In this document: positions 1 to 11,900 of the stretch, piece after piece
Numbering within the stretch: position 1 is the stretch's first letter
How the letters are laid out: each line of letters begins with the position of its first letter
NCBI GenBank assembly: GCA_013115125.1
Contig: JABANN010000060.1
Span: 1 to 64,000, forward strand
Direction of reading: 5' to 3'
DNA from: Perkinsus olseni
Lineage: Eukaryota; Perkinsozoa; Perkinsida
Length of the DNA stretch: 64,000 nucleotides
Translations under genes and position numbers: made by a program
Notes under the pieces: generated by a model
What the model was told of the DNA's origin: nothing
The model's database searches: none
Seen by the model: the letters and a program-made list of their open reading frames with translations, nothing else

Positions 1-617
1 AACTGCGCCCAATCAACCCGGCAGAAATCCACATGCAAATTGCGTTTTGTGTAGAACCACTTCGTGTTGGCTCCAAGGATGACGCGCGCTTCCCATTCAA
101 CGGGCTCATCATTCACGTACCTCGCAACCACATCTCCTTTCTTGCCGTTGCGAAGGAAGGGCAGATCGGAGACTTCTTTAACGTCGATTCTTTTGAAGTT
201 TATAGTGGTCCAACCGTTTGGTACTCGCATTTGAGTCGACACGCCGCTGCTCTCAACGGTGAAGGCGACGGGATAGTCATCCTCGAGCCACTCAATGTCG
301 CACGGCCCAGTCCAACTGGCAAAGAAGAAATTATTCGGTCTTCCGACCAGGGTGAGAGCGCAGCTGATGCTCTTATATCTCTGTATAGCGTACTCGTCGG
401 TGCTCACAGTATGTTCAGAATAGAGGTAAGGACTGTAGAAGCGAGGTGCACTGATATTAGAGGGTGTGAACTCGTCGGGGACGGCAGAGACCAGACAAGA
501 GATTGGTTCATTAGAGTCATCTGGAAAATGACAGGTGTAATCGTCTTTAGAAGCGCCGACGGTTGGAAGGAGAGCCCCGACGAGCAGGCCACTGCATCGG
601 GAAAGAGTTGATCGCAT
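1..617 (-). CDS. Secreted protein of unknown family, C-terminus cut by window edge
   Basis: Read on the minus strand, an ATG at 617 opens a frame of about 205 codons with no stop before base 1, so the gene is partial. The first ~22 residues (start MRSTLSRCSGLLVGALL, then an Ala/Ser site) look like a signal peptide. The mature part has four spaced Cys (TCHFPDD, ISCLVSAV, SCALTLVG, GPCDIEW) and many aromatics, as expected of a small disulfide-bonded extracellular protein. I do not recognise the family. A damaged partial copy lies directly upstream, so this is one of a tandem family. The start is supported because homology between the two copies runs through the ATG and about 20 bases upstream of it. 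Confidence 0.65.
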   Translation of the reverse strand, partial: MRSTLSRCSGLLVGALLPTVGASKDDYTCHFPDDSNEPISCLVSAVPDEFTPSNISAPRFYSPYLYSEHTVSTDEYAIQRYKSISCALTLVGRPNNFFFASWTGPCDIEWLEDDYPVAFTVESSGVSTQMRVPNGWTTINFKRIDVKEVSDLPFLRNGKKGDVVARYVNDEPVEWEARVILGANTKWFYTKRNLHVDFCRVDWAQ

Positions 618-756
618 CCCAAGAATCCTGAAGATCCGAAAGTGTGCATCACAACGACAGGCAGTATGAGGATGGTATAATATCTGACCCAGATATTCAA
701 TTCGCTCCTTCTAATTTTCAAGAGCACTCCTAGGAGTGGTTCGAGGAGCACTCCTC

Positions 757-972
757 GTCAGTTGTCATGGTATGCTCAGAGTAGTAATATGGACCCTGGT
801 AGTCGAACATATCAAAGACAATTGATTCCTTGACAGCAGAGACCATGCAAGAGATTGGTTGATGGGAATCATCAGGAATATGACAGGCGTAATGATCTTT
901 AGTAGCGCCGAGTACCAAGAGCAGGAGAGCCCCGGTGAGTAGGCCAGTATATGGAGAGAATCAAGATCGCAT
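757..972 (-). pseudogene. Decayed partial tandem copy of the adjacent secreted-protein gene
   Basis: On the minus strand the region begins ATGCGATC like the neighbour at 617 and aligns with it codon by codon through the signal peptide and the segment GATKDHYACHIPDDSH, matching GASKDDYTCHFPDDSN of the intact gene. The fourth codon is TGA. The similarity stops abruptly after the residues TMTTDE, where the frame runs into a short palindromic sequence (cgaggagcactcctcg, 743-758) and a stop. It is therefore a truncated duplicate. Synonymous and conservative differences suggest the copy was once under selection. No distal half was found within the window. Confidence 0.6.
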
Positions 973-1833
973 TACACAGAATTCTGAAGAAGGGAGAGCC
1001 CGTATCGAGACGTAACGAGGAATGAAGGCGATGGCGCCATAAGCCCAACGTAAAAGTCTCTTAGGTGTTAGTGGACAGCTAAGTGCCCACTTTACAAAGA
1101 GTCCCTCAGTCGAGGGATCCTCTGCTGGGCGGCCACTTAAGGGAGGCCATGTGAAACCCACTCACCCCTGTAGTAGCCCTAGAGTGGTTTCTTATGGTTA
1201 GTAGGGACATGTGAGGTAGGCCCCGGAATCTGGGGCCCAGTTGAGCCACGTGTAGAAGTGCCTTCTTGGTGTCAATGACCAAGGCAAGTTGTGAGCCGCA
1301 AGTGCGTGTACCAAGAAGCCTGGCGAAGGAATTCGATTGCAATTCAGACGGAATTTATCAAGTTGCGCGGTTACTGCAAACTTCGTGCAACACCGCGCCA
1401 TACTCGGCGTCGCATACATCTCCTACTCGCTCCCACGCTTTGCCTTTCAATGGTTTGAGACTCTCTGAATCGGTGCTGGTGCTCTAGCGAAGGGTGTCAC
1501 ACAATCACCCGGGCTCTCATCACCAAGGAGAGCACATTTGTAAGAGTGTTTGGACCCCCGGGGCGAGCGACAAGTTATGTAAAAATGGACTATGGTCGGC
1601 TCTAAGGAATTTGACGAGAGCGGTAGCACGGGACCAGCAGAGGATGGACTTTGACGCTAACCCGAAGACCTGGCGCGGAGCAATCGCTTTTCTACCGCCC
1701 AACTTTCCGGTTTCCGGGCCGATCCTTTCTAGGCGTATGGTGATACGCAGCCGAAGTGCGACGTAGCAACAGTTAAGTACCATCGTTCTCGCGACCCCAT
1801 CTCCCTAACACAGAATACCCTTGTCAATGCAGT
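973..1833. other. Intergenic stretch, no gene recognised
   Basis: Open frames on both strands here are short, lack family motifs and do not join by introns into anything sensible. It probably holds the promoters of the divergent genes on either side. Confidence 0.5.
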
Positions 1834-4106
1834 ATGTCATCTTCGACACTCTTCACGCCTGACCTGCATCCAGTCATACCGGTTCAACCTGCACAGCTCC
1901 CTGCCGGGCGATGGCCCACCGCCAATGGCGGGTCCCAGAGAAATGAAGGGGTGGAGGAAGTCTTCAGAATCAGGCCAACGGATGAGGAGAATATAAACCT
2001 CGCTGACTTCGAGTACGGTGTCAAATACCGCTCCTTCCCCACCTCCCAGCTGGATGCCCCCGGTCAGGTCTCTCGCCGCGCTTCTCTGGTCCCCTAGGCT
2101 CATCATCGACCTCGACGGTATCAGACTAGGAGAACACGACCTGACTCGGCTGGTGAGTCTCGGCGGCTGTTGTCCGAGGAACGTCTTTATAACTAGGTAA
2201 AAAGTTGGACGAAGGAAGCACTTCGCACCGGTCTTCCATCAAGCCAGGTTAATCTAACTTCTCTGGGGGAGGGTTTAGCAGACGTCCGCCAGGTCTGCGC
2301 CGTCATCAACCACTGTTCGACAACGTCTTGTTCTCAGGTGGAGGCCTTGCTTAGAGTTTACGAAGAAACCGTTGGTCTCAACTCGCAGGGAACTACACCA
2401 GCTCCTGTGCTCTGTCAGACACTTTTCATCGGGTGAGGGTAACCTCCTTACAGAGAACCTCATGCCATTCTCAGGTTCCCGGGAGTCGAAAAGTCCCTCA
2501 GTGACGTAGCGTCTCACTGCCTACGAATGGCTAATGAGGTCGTCCTGCCTAGCAAGGACGGATCGCTCATGGTCATCGCCCGACCCACCGCACGCAACCT
2601 TCAGGACGCGCCGTTGTCAATTCGTGGCGATACAGTAGAGCCCGCGGAATTATTTCAACAACCACCTTCGCGGTGTGGTGGCGAGTTTACCAGCTCCGGA
2701 CCAGGAGGCTTCATTCGCTGTGATTCTTGCGGGAAAATGCGGCTGGTCGACCCCTTGGCCCTGGCCGTGTCTCAAAAGCTAGGCCAGTTTAGCTGTGGGA
2801 TGCTGGAGGCCACACGCTGCATACAACCTGATCAGTGGAAGCCGCAGTATAGCCCCTTCGCGGGCGCGGATGGGGTCCCACCGGGTGCAGCGGAGAGAGC
2901 CGACACTCCGGCGAACACAAAGAAGACAAAAGGCAAAAGAGGAGTTAGCGGAGCGAAGCTTGGGTTGTTGACGATAATGACCGATGGCGAGGCAGAGGAG
3001 GAGGAGGAGACTAGCACTACACAAGCGCCGAGCAAACAGAGAGCCCGCGTGTCTATCCCTAAGAAGCGTGGTGGTGCCGCAGCTGGCTCGGCTGGCGGGG
3101 AGTCTGAGAATCCGGTGGCCCTCGAGGGGACGAAGCAACCCGGCAAGCAGGGGGGTCGGGCATCGGAAGGCAAGAAGCGAAAGCGGAGATCCAGCACGAT
3201 CAGTCAGGAGTCCGGCGTTGGCGCTGAGGTAGTGGTGGCCGAGGCGCCGAGACCAGCACCAACGACCAAGGCGAAGAATAGCGGAGAAGCTGGATGGTTC
3301 AGGGTGAGACTGCAAGGGGAGCTCCTTCGAACTTGCCGGTACTTTCGTAGAACCACCTCAGTCTCAGTGGAGAGTTGCTACCGTACGGGATTTATGCTGT
3401 GGAAGCATTTGTCTGTTGTCCTTCGCAGTGCACGAGCTGTCGAAAGTGGCGGAGGGTCCACATAGATGACCTTCCCACCATCGAGGGTAAGGACACTTTC
3501 ATCTGCTCTGACCTCTATGAAGGCTCCTGCGATAAGCCTGACGATTGGGCGGAGGCACGACGGGTGAGTTCCTCAACACCGAAGACGCTGTGGCGAATCA
3601 GAAATTTCGTTAAACTAGTTTTTATCGGAGAAGAGGTTGAGTGATTCCGCACTTGTTTCAGGAGCTCCTTCACTCCAACCCTCGGGGCCGCTTCGGAGTG
3701 AGAAAGGCCCAAGTCATGGGCGTATCCCATATCGTTCTCCCCGTAGGCCAAACCAACCTCGACGCGCCGCGGCTCCCTTGCGGGTCTTAAAGACGACCAA
3801 GGGCAAGCTGTCGCGGAAGTACTCAGCCCACCGGCATCTCGGCTTGTCCACTTGTGGTTTCCTCAGGGAACGGCCGTCGGCCAAGGTCAGCCGCCTCCCC
3901 GGTTGCGCTACGCTGCGGCAGAGTATGAGCCGCCACCACCGCGCAAAATGCGCAAAACCCTGAACCCAGTGGAGGTCGATGAAGCGCTCGCCCGACTGAA
4001 TGCCGATGATGAAGGGGCCCTCACGATGCTGCATATTGCATGTGGACCGTTGGATGATGAAGAGAAGGCCTGTGGGGTGGCTGTTCCGGAGGAGGTGATA
4101 AAATGA
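1834..4106 (+). CDS. Nuclear protein with two CW-type zinc fingers, seven exons
   Basis: Exons 1834-2012, 2098-2152, 2338-2432, 2475-3303, 3429-3563, 3662-3697 and 3747-4106 join in phase to a 562-residue protein. The CW zinc finger reads histone H3 lysine methylation in known proteins. The second finger (residues ~382-430) is good: GWFRCTSCRKWRRV, then FICSDLYEGSCDKPDDW, and it is formed only after removing the intron 3304-3428. The first (residues ~175-235, IRCDSCGKMR ... FSCGMLEATRC) keeps its Cys but has lost the Trp of the C-x2-C-x-K-W part, so methyl-lysine binding is doubtful. Between them is a basic, Lys/Arg/Ser-rich stretch typical of nuclear proteins. The 3' introns are 98 and 49 nt. 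The first two 5' exon joins are inferred from phase only. Confidence 0.75.
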
Positions 4107-4491
4107 CGGCTGTGGGCGTCGAACCCGCGTCCTCCGCGCGTCAGGTGCTGAGCGACGAGGCTTCTATACGAACATTTTTGCATGCGCTGAAAAATGCCAA
4201 AAATCTTCTCAGGTTGGTTGAGCTTAATAGATATATTGCCGTATCTTAGGTTGCACCGTGCATTTGGCAGATACATAAGATTCCCCGCTTCTCCGTCCTC
4301 CCCCTTCTTGCAAGCCTTCAACCAAGAGCATCTAGATATGCTAGTCGATCTCCCCATGAGATGGAGAACCATAACCCACATCGATTTCGGTGCATTGGAA
4401 CAAGGAAAGGGAAGAGTCAATATCCTGTACGTCCTCCCCTCTTGGTGCTGTCTCGAGCGGCATTGTTTCCATCAGGCGTCCTTTGCTAGGG
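4107..4491. other. Intergenic region between two plus-strand genes
   Basis: No convincing coding sequence. It contains one copy of the repeated word atcttaggtt at 4243, followed about 20 bases later by an inverted half (ataagattcc). Part of it may be 5' untranslated sequence or an early exon of the next gene, because an open frame without ATG runs from 4375 into that gene. Confidence 0.4.
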
Positions 4492-6252
4492 ATGCTGTCC
4501 AAGTCGGGGCTGACGCATATCAACGCTGACCTCGCCAACGCCACTGAGAAGGTGAGGGGGCGAGTGTCCTGATGGTGTTCCGACGTTGGGTCCGCTCAGG
4601 CGATGAAGGCCTTGGAGGAAAAGACGATCAAGAACCGTGAGAGATATTGGAAAGGCTTCGAGGAGGAGCTCGAGAAGTTCACCCAAGCGACCAAGCGGTC
4701 GGTTGTTGACTGCCATTTCTCGGGCACTCTCGGCGCAGGTACACTCCGAGCTGGTCTTGCGAGGTCTCCCGGGTGATGCCCGTCGTGGAGGAGACTGAAT
4801 GAGTCTGCATGCTATTATTGATGTTGTTATTTTTATGCGACGATGGTCATTTTGTAATTGATCATTGTGCTGCGGCCATATCAAGGACTGGTATCTTTAC
4901 ACCTGAGAGGAGTTTCTTGTTGTCATGAAGTGGGAAGGGTTCCGACCGTAGAAGCTATAGCGACAAGGTGGCCGCAACCGTTAGGCTCAACCTCAACACC
5001 CGAAGAGACGCCTCGCCGCATTCGCGATGCCCCAGCAGTTGTCCGCAATGCCCAGTCGAAGTTATGGACGCCTTATTGCGAGGAGCAGCAGCGAGACCAG
5101 CCTGTCTTCGGCAGCACAGCTACGGAAGGGTCAGCCCATCATCAGCATCACGAGGCCCTCAGTCCCGCTTTACCTCAGATCGAACAGCATTGACTCGCAG
5201 CAGTAGTCTGAGTAAAGTGGCTCCACAACAACGACCCTCCCATCTAGTAGCATCACCCTCATACAGTTTCGCAGCCCCCCGCCATGGCGTCGGAAAGTTC
5301 AAAGTGAGAATATTCTTCCTCAGAGAGGGGAAGACTACTTCTCAACCATCAGGTGCCTTATCGCCTGGCCCACTCCAGAGCTTCCTACGTTGAGACCTCT
5401 CACAGCATCGTAAGCCGCCACGCTCGGTAGCTCTCCACTGCCATGAGCAGGTTTGCGACACTCCAGGGCCTGGATCGTACGAGAAGCCCGTCACCGTTGG
5501 GGTTGCGGCTTCTCAAACGAATAAGTGCGGTCCGCAGTTCAGGTAGGGAGCTAGCGTGCTCCTGACAAGGCTCTTTGAGTGCCGCCTCTCATTTAGTTTT
5601 GGGGACTCCCGTCTCCCACGCTTCCTCAACGACGCAAGGCGGTTCTCAGTACTGTTCCACGCCCAAGCGTAGGTTGAGGAATCCTTTGTTGTGCGTGTGT
5701 GACTGGCTTCAACCTAAGATACCCTTGTGGTGAGGATACTTCCGCCGAGGGCCCCGGCGCTGGGCACTACTTCGGCGGAGACAAGCACCTTCCAGTACAG
5801 TCGAAGGCATCCCCCTGCTACTCTCTTGGGGACAGAAGGGAGAACTATCATATGAACTGCAAGGGCTACTGGTGGAGACCAACTCCCGGCGCTGATGCTT
5901 ACAGAGTCGAGGCCAAGCGGTGAGTGAACCATTCGTGCTTTCCCTCGTGGGCCTGGCCACTGATGCTCATTAGGCATGGTGATGGGCTCTGTTTTTCAAA
6001 GCTCACGGTATCAAGTGCGAAGTTTTAGGTACTGCGAAGACTTCAACAACTTGCCCAAAGCCCCAGCCTTCACAGTCGGGAGGGAGGAGGGACGGCAGCA
6101 CGCGGTTGCTCTCGTCAACAACACCGCGGCGGGCCCTGATGTGGGCCCCGGCAAGTGAGTTAAAGCAATCGCAAGGAGCTCAGGACGCACTCCCTTTCAG
6201 ATACACTCACGTTACTTCGTTAATCAGTGCTTCCGGTGGGAAGACCTTTTAG
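4492..6252 (+). CDS. STPGR (SHIPPO/ODF3-type) axonemal protein, nine exons
   Basis: Exons about 4492-4551, 4600-4772, 4931-5303, 5353-5409, 5451-5542, 5597-5648, 5735-5919, 6029-6154 and 6201-6252 join in phase to ~389 residues. Sperm-tail PG-rich repeats are microtubule inner or outer proteins of flagella. The repeats are visible once spliced: TPGPGSYEKP, GPQFSFGDSRLPRF, EGPGAGHYFGG, SPCYSLGDRR, KAPAFTVGREE and a final GPDVGPGKYTH. The GPGKY match is created exactly by removing the intron 6155-6200, which is strong support for the model. The intron 5649-5734 carries the recurring word aacctaagat 14 nt from its acceptor. The first two exons and the start are less certain; an upstream exon is possible. 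Confidence 0.72.
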
Positions 6253-6364
6253 CCGTGCCTTGCACCATGTCCGTCCGGTCAGCAACAACAACAGCTTTCG
6301 TTAACCAATCAGCCAAACTGCTCCCTTCCAGGACCGGTCCAATGCGACTGTTTTTCACAAGTTT

Positions 6365-7222
6365 ATGATGCTAGCCGCTCGGCCTCAACTGTTGCTTCTT
6401 CTGTGTCAATTCACATTCCGCCTTAGCGGTGGCAAGAGACTCTACTGTAGCGACCTCAACGCGAAAAAGGTCCTGTGCGCCGTAGAGGACTACGTTCCAA
6501 CTGGAAAAAGTGGACGGAGAATGCAAACCCTCACGCACTTGATATCACATGATGTGACGACTGTGATCATCAATGCACCCACTGACGCGCCCTCACCGCC
6601 TCCCTTCAAAATCGGCCCGTTCAAATTCGCAAGAAAAGGAAGCGTTCGTGTTGAGCGAAATATGACGGAGCTGCGGTTCAGGAGCGGTTCCTGCGGCATC
6701 AAGTACTCCCAAGCCGTCGTCATCCTCCCACACGCCTGCGTTCGTGTACCTGGTTTACTCATGCTAACGGGCCAAACGATCTTTTCCTTGCCAAAATATG
6801 AGGGAAATTACGTCTGCCAGGGGACAACCTGCGAAGGGCTGATACTCAGGGCGGTCAGCGCCATCCCTCTGCCAGCGAGAGACCCCGGGGTTAAATTCAC
6901 ATTCACAAGCCACACTCCAGAGGTTAGCGTCGAGGTGGTGTCACAGAGGACCTCCTCACTCACTGGGACTATCAAAGATTTACACTACATAAAGAGGGGC
7001 CGATATCTTGACGAAGAGGTAGAGACTGTGAAGTTCAATGGTGCATGGGAGGGGAAGAGCTGTCCCCTCGAGTCCGAGGGTTTTCAAGACCCAAGCACAA
7101 GCAGGTTCGGAGAAGCTTTTGTGATTGCCGTGGACAGCGAGTACGTACTGTTTGTGAAACGAAAGGATGAGTTCATGATTCTACGGGAAGGCGACAGGTT
7201 GGCGAATATGCTTCTGGGGTGA
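6365..7222 (+). CDS. Secreted protein of unknown family, single exon
   Basis: A 285-codon frame begins with two ATGs (6365, 6368) and a clear signal peptide (hydrophobic core LLLLLCQFTF, then SGGK). The mature protein is about 260 residues with several Cys (YCSDL, VLCAVED, GSCGIKYS, HACVRV, YVCQGTTCEG, SCPLESEG), beta-strand-like alternation and no membrane segment. I recognise no family. The stop at 7220 is followed by no obvious further exon. It is likely a cell-surface or exported protein specific to this lineage. Confidence 0.6.
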   Translation: MMLAARPQLLLLLCQFTFRLSGGKRLYCSDLNAKKVLCAVEDYVPTGKSGRRMQTLTHLISHDVTTVIINAPTDAPSPPPFKIGPFKFARKGSVRVERNMTELRFRSGSCGIKYSQAVVILPHACVRVPGLLMLTGQTIFSLPKYEGNYVCQGTTCEGLILRAVSAIPLPARDPGVKFTFTSHTPEVSVEVVSQRTSSLTGTIKDLHYIKRGRYLDEEVETVKFNGAWEGKSCPLESEGFQDPSTSRFGEAFVIAVDSEYVLFVKRKDEFMILREGDRLANMLLG

Positions 7223-8918
7223 ATCGAACCGGCGTCTTGTCAGGGAGGCAGTCGGCGATGATGGATGGGTTCTGTAAGGCCTGTGCTTCAAGCAGCATCT
7301 TGTCTTTCTTTAGTATCTCTGTTCGGAGAGTGCCTTCTGATTTCAGGGTTGACCCTTCGGACCAAGCAGCGGATCCTTCGTCGGAGAGGACAGCAACTTC
7401 GTGAGTTCGCTATTCGTTTTTATCTTCATCAGAGCTTTGCTGATAGCCTCTCAAGTTTGCTTTTCATCTCAGATCTAATGAAGAGGAAGACTGGTTGTTA
7501 GTGTGAGACCGGGCAATCTCCCATCAGGGTATGATCTCACACCCTTCTTCTTTTCTCCAGGAGCTCGAGTGCATTTGTTTCGCCACGGTCTGGCATCGTG
7601 GGAGACCATCAGCCTGAATAGTCAGATCCCACTAGAGTAGCTCCATCAGCTGTTGTTCATGTGCACTGAGTTCCGAACTGACTTCCCCTGCTTTGATATT
7701 GTTCGTTGATGTCGAATGAGTTGTTGCCTTAAGCCTTTTCCTTGAGTTCGCATCCGTCATCCTCAATTTTCCGGCCGGGCTGAAAGCTTCATAAAGCCCG
7801 TAGAAGGCTTGTACTGTAATCTCACGCTCATACACACCCAACTGATGAACTACCAGTAGAATTCAACTCGGGGACTTGAACCCACAGCCCGGCAGTGTTA
7901 CTAGTTATCGCACCTACAGGGGACCAGCGGCTCAGTCATTGCCCCCCTGAAGCGAATCTAAGTTCCCCCAAGGGCTCAATGGATACCCCGTGATGGTGGT
8001 ATTCATCGTTTGCTTCTGACCGGGGGGTTGGACTTTTTATGATCAAGTCATTGGAAGTGCATACTTAACAGATTTATGTCGGAGAGAGCGATCGTTTCAC
8101 TGTCCAATTGGTACAGTACTCGAAGGCTCTGTTGGATAGCTTACGAGGCTGAGAAGTTGACGCAGGCGGTCGGGTGCTTCAAACCCCACAAACTGGGCTC
8201 TCGTCTTATTCTCTGCGTCTTACCGCGGAAAAGTGCAACGCTCTAACCAACACGAGACTGGAGCAGTGAACTGGTCGCGTGGTCGCTCCGTTTTATTGGG
8301 GCCATGGCTTACCGTTTGATATATCCACCTGGGCTTCCGTCATACTTCCTATTCTCTTCACGTGAAGGGGCCCGGACTGGCTGAGTTGGGGAGATCATGG
8401 CCGCTTTGAACACTCCCATGGCAGCACCCTTCTGGCCTTCGTTTTCGGCATGTACAGCATGCGAGAATGGCTTTGCCATCACACAAACGAGGGGCCCTCC
8501 AGTACAGAAAATCTACGGTAACCGTCGCTAATCCTCTCCATTAGGGAGTTGCATTACTGTGGAGTATCAGTAAAGGGTATTTTACACGGGTGTGGGTGAC
8601 TTCGGAAGCGTTTCCACCGGCGACGAATGAGTGTTTAGCGGTGATTATGGGGCCAGACAGGAGGCTCAATACCCTAGAAAACGTGACACCAAAGTTTCGT
8701 AGATTCCCGAGGTTTGTGGCCAGAGTTATAACGGGAACGACTTCCAAGGCGCCCCTCCGCTCAGCTGCGATGTTTTTCCGAGTTCTGCCCATGAAGGGCT
8801 GAATTCAACCCTTCACGGAGGCACCCTCATACAGAGTATCCAGAGTCGCAACTGATGACTGGAAACTCAAAACGGAGTGGTTATAACGACCAGTGTGTGT
8901 AATGGTTCTTGACTTAAT
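7223..8918. other. Non-coding stretch with tRNA-like relics
   Basis: No gene recognised. On the minus strand around 7865-7915 there is a tRNA T-arm-like sequence (gtgggttcaagtccccg), and around 8235-8265 a D-arm-like sequence (ttggttagagcgttgcact). Neither folds into a full cloverleaf with matching acceptor stem. A 69-codon minus-strand frame at 7632-7841 is unsupported. The region separates the plus-strand secreted gene from the 3' end of the large minus-strand gene. Confidence 0.4.
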
Positions 8919-11900
8919 TTATGGCTGAGCGTCTGAGCAGTCGTCCTCCACCGTGAGAAGGGTAGAATCTTGCACGCCCTCGGCATCTCTCGTTTCTTCC
9001 CCATCGGCCTCTTCCTCCTCCAACCTGATGAACCCCCATCGAGCAGGTATCACCTCCCACTTCTCACCTCCGGGTATGGTCTTCAGAGAGAGCCGGGACC
9101 TCCAGTGGCGGTTTGTCCATCTCAACTGCTACCTCCACGCTCGACCCCAACGGTGGCCGGGGAGGCGGTGGTGGTGGTGGTGGTGGTGGCTGACCCCCGC
9201 GAAACAGACTGGTCTCAGCCGAATCGATCTGTCCTGCTTACCACAGAGGACCACTCAGGCTCCGCTCCGCTCACTAAAAACGTAGCCGATGGCTGCCTTA
9301 TAGCAGCGCCCTCCTCTGAGCTCTCCGATCCCTCCTCGCTCCTGTCCTCCAACCGCTCGCTGGAGGAGTCACTGAGCGGTAGCCTCCGGCAATCCATAAC
9401 CCGAGAGACCCACCTATCGCCATCCGATGAGGACAGCGCTGTGAGCTTCGATGCCAGCTCTGATTTCTTCTGCCTAGCGTCTGAGCAGACCTGCTCGGAA
9501 AGTAGCCGGCGAAGTGGCTCACGTCGGGCATGCTGAGCCTTCTCCCGCAGGGACATCTTCAGTGAGGCATCGTCATTCGAGTGAGGCGACCGAGGCATAT
9601 CAGTAAGGGCGAGTTGGCCGCCACTGTCGTTGATGGAAGCCTCCTCGAGCGCCCCCATCTGCGCTGGGGACTCCGGCAGGGCGCTGAATGGGGGTAAATG
9701 CAGACTCCCAGGAGAATCCGCATAGAGCTACTTCGGCAAGCTTCCGTCAACGACATCACCGAGGGGACGTATTTTCGATACCACCACTACGCGAGCGGCA
9801 TCTCTGTACGCTGCTGCCCTTCCTGAATGGTAGGATATGCCTATCAACTCCAGTGATCCTACCTGGGCTGTCCAATGCTGTGGGACCCCTGGGAGCTTCT
9901 CCTGGCGTTTCGGTCTTCTAAGCAAGGGACAACGCCTCTGCCCGTCGGTCGTCCGAAGTTGCCTCACATCCTCCATCCGTTCCCCATCCGACGGGTCATG
10001 GACGATCTTCCGCTTGAAGTCACTCATGGGGAGGGGTGCCGTACTGACCGCGCTCTCTGAAGACTCCGACTCGGCCTCGTACTTGGCTTCTGTCAGGGCA
10101 CGCTTCATCTGGTGGCCCTCGATGACCCTGCCAGCAGGAGGGGGGCAGTGTACAGCAAGACCCCATGAGGGGACCTACGCCCCGGTGACGGTGAAGACTA
10201 TGGTCCCTACTATGAGGCCCACCAGCGGACCAAAGGCGATGACGGTGACGGCAGAAGCTGCGAGTCCAGCGATGGCTGAAGAGGTTGGGCGGCAAGGAAG
10301 GGAGGCGAGGAGAGAGGAGAGGAGGCTACCCGAGAAGAGGAGAGGGGGGTTCTTCAGCAGAGCCAGCGTAGACACCACAAACGACACTCCAAGCGTCACC
10401 GACAGGGCCTGCGAGATGACGGGTGTACATCCTAGTGCGACACGAAGGAGCCTACGGTTTGGACCATCCAGGTGAGGATGAAGCCATCAAGGTCCGAGAT
10501 CAGGGCGCTGCCGAAGACGTACCCCATATTAACACCTGGGGGGGCGGTACCCGAATTGGGCTGTGTAATCACTAGCTTCATCATGCTAGCGACAGTCATT
10601 AACTATCATCATTAACTCGAGTACCCTCTATCCGCTCTAACCTGTTCACTGTAAGCTCAATCTACTCGTGTTCTATCACCATATTCCCCACAACAACGAG
10701 AGGCCCTACCGAGGAGGTTGCACAGGAGATGCTTGTTGGTGATGAAGCTCGAGACCAGCACTTGCAGGCTGTCCTCAGGGATTCCTGTAGACAGCAGGTC
10801 GGCGGCGGACGGGAGGGGAAGGCTACTCACCATCATAAATGCGGAACGCGATGAAGTTGAGGGTGATGAGAACTATGCTGGCGATGAAGCCTTCGATGAA
10901 GCCAGCACCATGACCAACCAGTATCTGAGGTCGATGCGTGCACGATACGGGACTGAAAGATATGATCGTGAGCTCACGATCAAGACTATGCCTCCAACGA
11001 CACTGAAGAAGAGCTGACAACCCAGTGTTGTCACCGTGAACTGATATCGAAACTGAAAAGTGGCGCTCAGTAGTGGGCAGGGCCGTCTAGGCAGCAGCAG
11101 AAGGCCATCACCTGCAAGGCGGCACGGTTGGCAGTGAGGCCGAGGAACGTGCAAATAGCGAGGCCGATGAGGAGGGCCTCCCCCTCGGTGGTGTAGTCCC
11201 CTTGGACCAATGCTAACGACACTCCGCAGGCTGTCTGCGAGGCCAGCATCGAATACCTAGAGGACGATCCACAGAGGGAGGACGCCTGGTTGGCTGCATA
11301 CGCGAAAGGCGGTCGTATGTCCCCTTCGGGATTGTTGACAGCCTCTCGCCGCTTGACCGTCTCTGCTGCCATCGCCGCTGCCAAGGTCGAGGTGCAGGCT
11401 GCCTCCTGACGGTAGACATCCCCAGGGCGTCGTCGAGGGATGCTTCACCTCCTCCTTCACCCGCTGTTGCTTGGCCGCGTAGGCCATCACGCCGGCGACC
11501 AGGGCCAGCAGGAGTATCTGAGAATTCCCTCGGGCGAGGCATGGCAGATTCCCACCGACCGGAATGAGCGCGTCAAAGAGAGCCTTTATGAGACCGAGCA
11601 GCATCGCCATCGCGAACATAGGGTTTGCGAGAGTGTTGAGGTTGCTCTTGGTGAGAATGAAGGGCAGGAGTATAACCAGCAGAAGGAGGAGAATGGCGAA
11701 GGCTCTCCGGAGGTAGAGTACCTGCCACACGACGAAGATGACGGGGATGATGCTCCGAAGACCGCCCACCCCTTTGCGCATGAACCACTTAGTAAAGAGG
11801 GAAAAGTTATAGTAAATCCTGTCCTTCCTGCTGGCATCGGGATCGAGACCCTCCTCCGGTGGGGGTGGAGGCTGTCGGCCAGCCAGACAGGGTAGGGCGG

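Noticed and set aside
7632-7841. 69-codon minus-strand frame
   Set aside because: Composition is protein-like at its end, but there is no splice partner, homology or regulatory support.
8235-8265. tRNA gene on the minus strand
   Set aside because: A D-arm-like stretch is present, but no matching acceptor stem or proper T-arm at the right distance.
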